A stretch of 7,820 bases of DNA from Chitinophagaceae bacterium (GTDB taxonomy: Bacteria > Bacteroidota > Bacteroidia > Chitinophagales > Chitinophagaceae): contig CANCKV010000131.1 of assembly GCA_947378615.1 (NCBI GenBank), positions 1-7,820 of the forward strand, read 5' to 3'. A program made the position numbers and the translations under genes. The notes below the pieces were generated by a model. That model worked only from the letters and a program-made list of their open reading frames with translations, searched no databases and had not been told where the DNA came from. Positions 6,812 to 7,820 of the stretch are shown piece by piece. Numbering within the stretch: position 1 is the stretch's first letter; each line of letters begins with the position of its first letter.

Positions 6812-6864
6812 AAAAAGCTATGTAGAATTGTTCTTTCTTAAGTAACAATTTTATATAGCTTTTT
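6812..6864. terminator. Long-stem terminator between the YhhN-like gene and the convergent membrane-protein gene
   Basis: Arms 6812-6832 and 6844-6864 form a 21-bp stem around an 11-nt loop. The stem starts with AAAAAGCTAT and ends with ATAGCTTTTT. In plus-strand RNA all 21 positions pair, two of them as G:U. In minus-strand RNA those two become A:C mismatches. The A run at the left base and T run at the right base give U tracts in both directions. It begins 3 bp after the plus-strand stop codon, and its right edge lies 28 bp from the minus-strand gene's stop, so it can serve both. Confidence 0.85.
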
Positions 6865-6892
6865 AATATTGTATTTTTAAAATTATTTTATT

Positions 6893-7393
6893 TTAATCAG
6901 CATCTAAATATTTTGTTTGGAATCCATAGATTGTAATAAAAAGTATAGTAATTCCCAATCCAAAATATACATTATAGCCACCTTTAAGATAGGTACTTCC
7001 CATGAATAAAAACATGCCAACAAAGGGTAACAACGAACCCATTAGATAGGTATAAAACCCGTTCATTTTTAGTTTTCTCATTTCAATTGCACCATAAATA
7101 CATAAACTGCAACCAATAAAATTTAGTATCAATATTGGTAATTTATTCACATCCATTTTTATTAAAAAATCAATAGTATTCTGTGAATATAGTTTTTTTA
7201 TATAATCAGGGAATTTGTCAAATTCTGGACTATTCATTATCTCTTGCATTTTTACCAGATTCTGAGAGCTTTGCAAATATGTCCATATCCCAAGTACAAT
7301 TCCTAATGAACTGCCAATAAATGTTAGAATTGTTAATGTTTTTATACTCCCATAACTTTCTTCTTCCTCAATGTCACTTGCAAAATCGTTCAT
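6893..7393 (-). CDS. Four-helix membrane protein of unknown function
   Basis: I do not recognise this 166-residue protein. It opens with an acidic cytoplasmic-looking stretch (residues 1-15, five Glu and two Asp). A first membrane helix follows at about 17-40, then a soluble loop of about 40 residues (41-83) with charged helical character. Three further helices lie at about 84-104, 113-134 and 141-158. A short basic segment, MRKLKMNGF (105-113), sits between helices 2 and 3. There is no signal peptide, catalytic motif or lipobox. This layout recalls many uncharacterised small Bacteroidota membrane proteins. The ATG at 7393 follows a plausible promoter, and the gene is convergent with the YhhN-like gene. 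The coding call is good on length, hydrophobic pattern and flanking signals; function is unknown. Confidence 0.75.
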   Translation of the reverse strand: MNDFASDIEEEESYGSIKTLTILTFIGSSLGIVLGIWTYLQSSQNLVKMQEIMNSPEFDKFPDYIKKLYSQNTIDFLIKMDVNKLPILILNFIGCSLCIYGAIEMRKLKMNGFYTYLMGSLLPFVGMFLFMGSTYLKGGYNVYFGLGITILFITIYGFQTKYLDAD

Positions 7394-7425
7394 AAATGTT
7401 CAGTTTAAAAAGTATAATCTTAAAA

Positions 7426-7457
7426 TAAAGATATAGTTCAGTTTGAAAATAGCCAAA
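7426..7457 (-). promoter_or_regulatory. Candidate promoter for the four-helix membrane-protein gene
   Basis: On the minus strand, TTTG (7457-7454), a 20-bp spacer and TATCTTTA (7433-7426) fit the Bacteroidota -33/-7 pattern, with only the final G of TAnnTTTG changed. The predicted start site leaves a leader of about 25 nt before the ATG at 7393. The spacing is good, which makes this better than the other candidates lacking a -33 box, but it is still motif-only evidence. Confidence 0.4.
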
Positions 7458-7556
7458 AAAAAGCTGACTTTATTTTTAAATGCCAATTTTCGAAAGCAAT
7501 GGATAATTATAAATATCCTTTTTTGTAAAAAAAAAAATCTCTCGGTTTTTAGAACA

Positions 7557-7820
7557 CTACTTTTCTAATAAGGGTACAAATACATGAATAAATGTTCCTT
7601 TCCCTTCTCTAGAGACAATATTGCATTTGCCATTCATCGCACTCGTTCTACTTTGTATGTTCTTCAAACCAATCCCCCTATTGGCTTTTTTTGTATTAAA
7701 ACCTCGCCCATTATCTTCAATTGATAAGTTGATTTGTTCTTCGTTTGCTTCAAATAATATCTTTACCTCTGTTGCTTCTGAATATTTAATGATATTAGTT
7801 GTTGCTTCTTGTAATATTCT
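7557..7820 (-). CDS. Sensor histidine kinase, C-terminal ATPase domain (partial, runs off the right edge)
   Basis: The frame open from 7820 to the TAG at 7559-7557 encodes the last 87 residues of a NarL/DegS-type histidine kinase. In order are the N-box RILQEATTNIIKYSEA, with the QEATTN core near the window edge, the G1 box IEDNGRGF, and the G2 box GIGLKNIQSR. The closing segment is GKGTFIHVFVPL. Together they form the HATPase_c fold that binds ATP for autophosphorylation in a two-component system. The N-box wording (QEATTNIIKYS rather than HELRTPL-associated types) and the short spacing point to the HisKA_3 subfamily, whose partners are usually LuxR/NarL-type regulators. The sensor and dimerisation regions, and any regulator gene, lie outside the window; no regulator follows it downstream. 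A T11 tract on the minus strand (7537-7527) lies about 20 bp past the stop, without a convincing stem. Confidence 0.93.
   Translation of the reverse strand, partial: RILQEATTNIIKYSEATEVKILFEANEEQINLSIEDNGRGFNTKKANRGIGLKNIQSRTSAMNGKCNIVSREGKGTFIHVFVPLLEK

Noticed and set aside
7501..7524. Hairpin GGATA...TATCC followed by six T residues, resembling a plus-strand terminator
   Set aside because: The stem is only 5 bp and no plus-strand gene lies upstream to use it. In the minus direction there is no T tract after the stem, so it does not explain termination of the kinase gene.
7527..7537. A11 homopolymer, giving a T11 tract on the minus strand after the kinase stop codon
   Set aside because: It could be a terminator U tract, but I find no convincing G+C-containing stem before it. 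Homopolymers of this length are also prone to sequencing error and slippage.

Overview
The window looks like an AT-rich chromosomal segment (roughly one third G+C by eye) of a Bacteroidota bacterium, possibly of the Chitinophagia/Sphingobacteriia side. Four things support this. A secreted protease ends in a type IX secretion (T9SS) type A sorting domain. Several candidate promoters resemble the Bacteroidota -7 element TAnnTTTG. Start codons lack clear Shine-Dalgarno sequences. The tRNA gene does not encode its CCA end. The family assignment is an inference; the phylum is well supported.

Layout: 1-340 has no gene I can support and ends in a good tRNA promoter. A tRNA-Leu(UAG) (341-422) and its hairpin terminator come next, followed closely by tig (trigger factor, 500-1870, +). 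A strong hairpin at 1894-1928 separates tig from a convergent 972-residue M36 fungalysin-type metallopeptidase with a T9SS tail (1968-4886, -). A 214-bp divergent intergenic region then leads to a plus-strand membrane-protein cluster. The cluster holds a compact exosortase-family transpeptidase (5101-5646), a 128-residue four-helix membrane protein overlapping it by 14 bp (5633-6019), and a YhhN/TMEM86-like eight-helix membrane protein (6071-6808) that may have its own promoter. A 21-bp-stem hairpin (6812-6864) closes that cluster. It faces a minus-strand four-helix membrane protein of unknown function (6893-7393) and, at the right edge, the C-terminal ATPase domain of a NarL/DegS-type sensor histidine kinase (7557 to beyond 7820, -).

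Functionally, tRNA-Leu and tig serve translation and nascent-chain folding. The M36 protease is an exported, surface-anchored or released enzyme. The exosortase and its overlapping partner form the most interesting unit: an apparent orphan protein-sorting/processing module with all three expected catalytic residues but no recognisable sorting-signal substrate in the window. It sits back to back with a substrate of a different sorting system (T9SS). I see no mobile elements, CRISPR arrays or rRNA genes.
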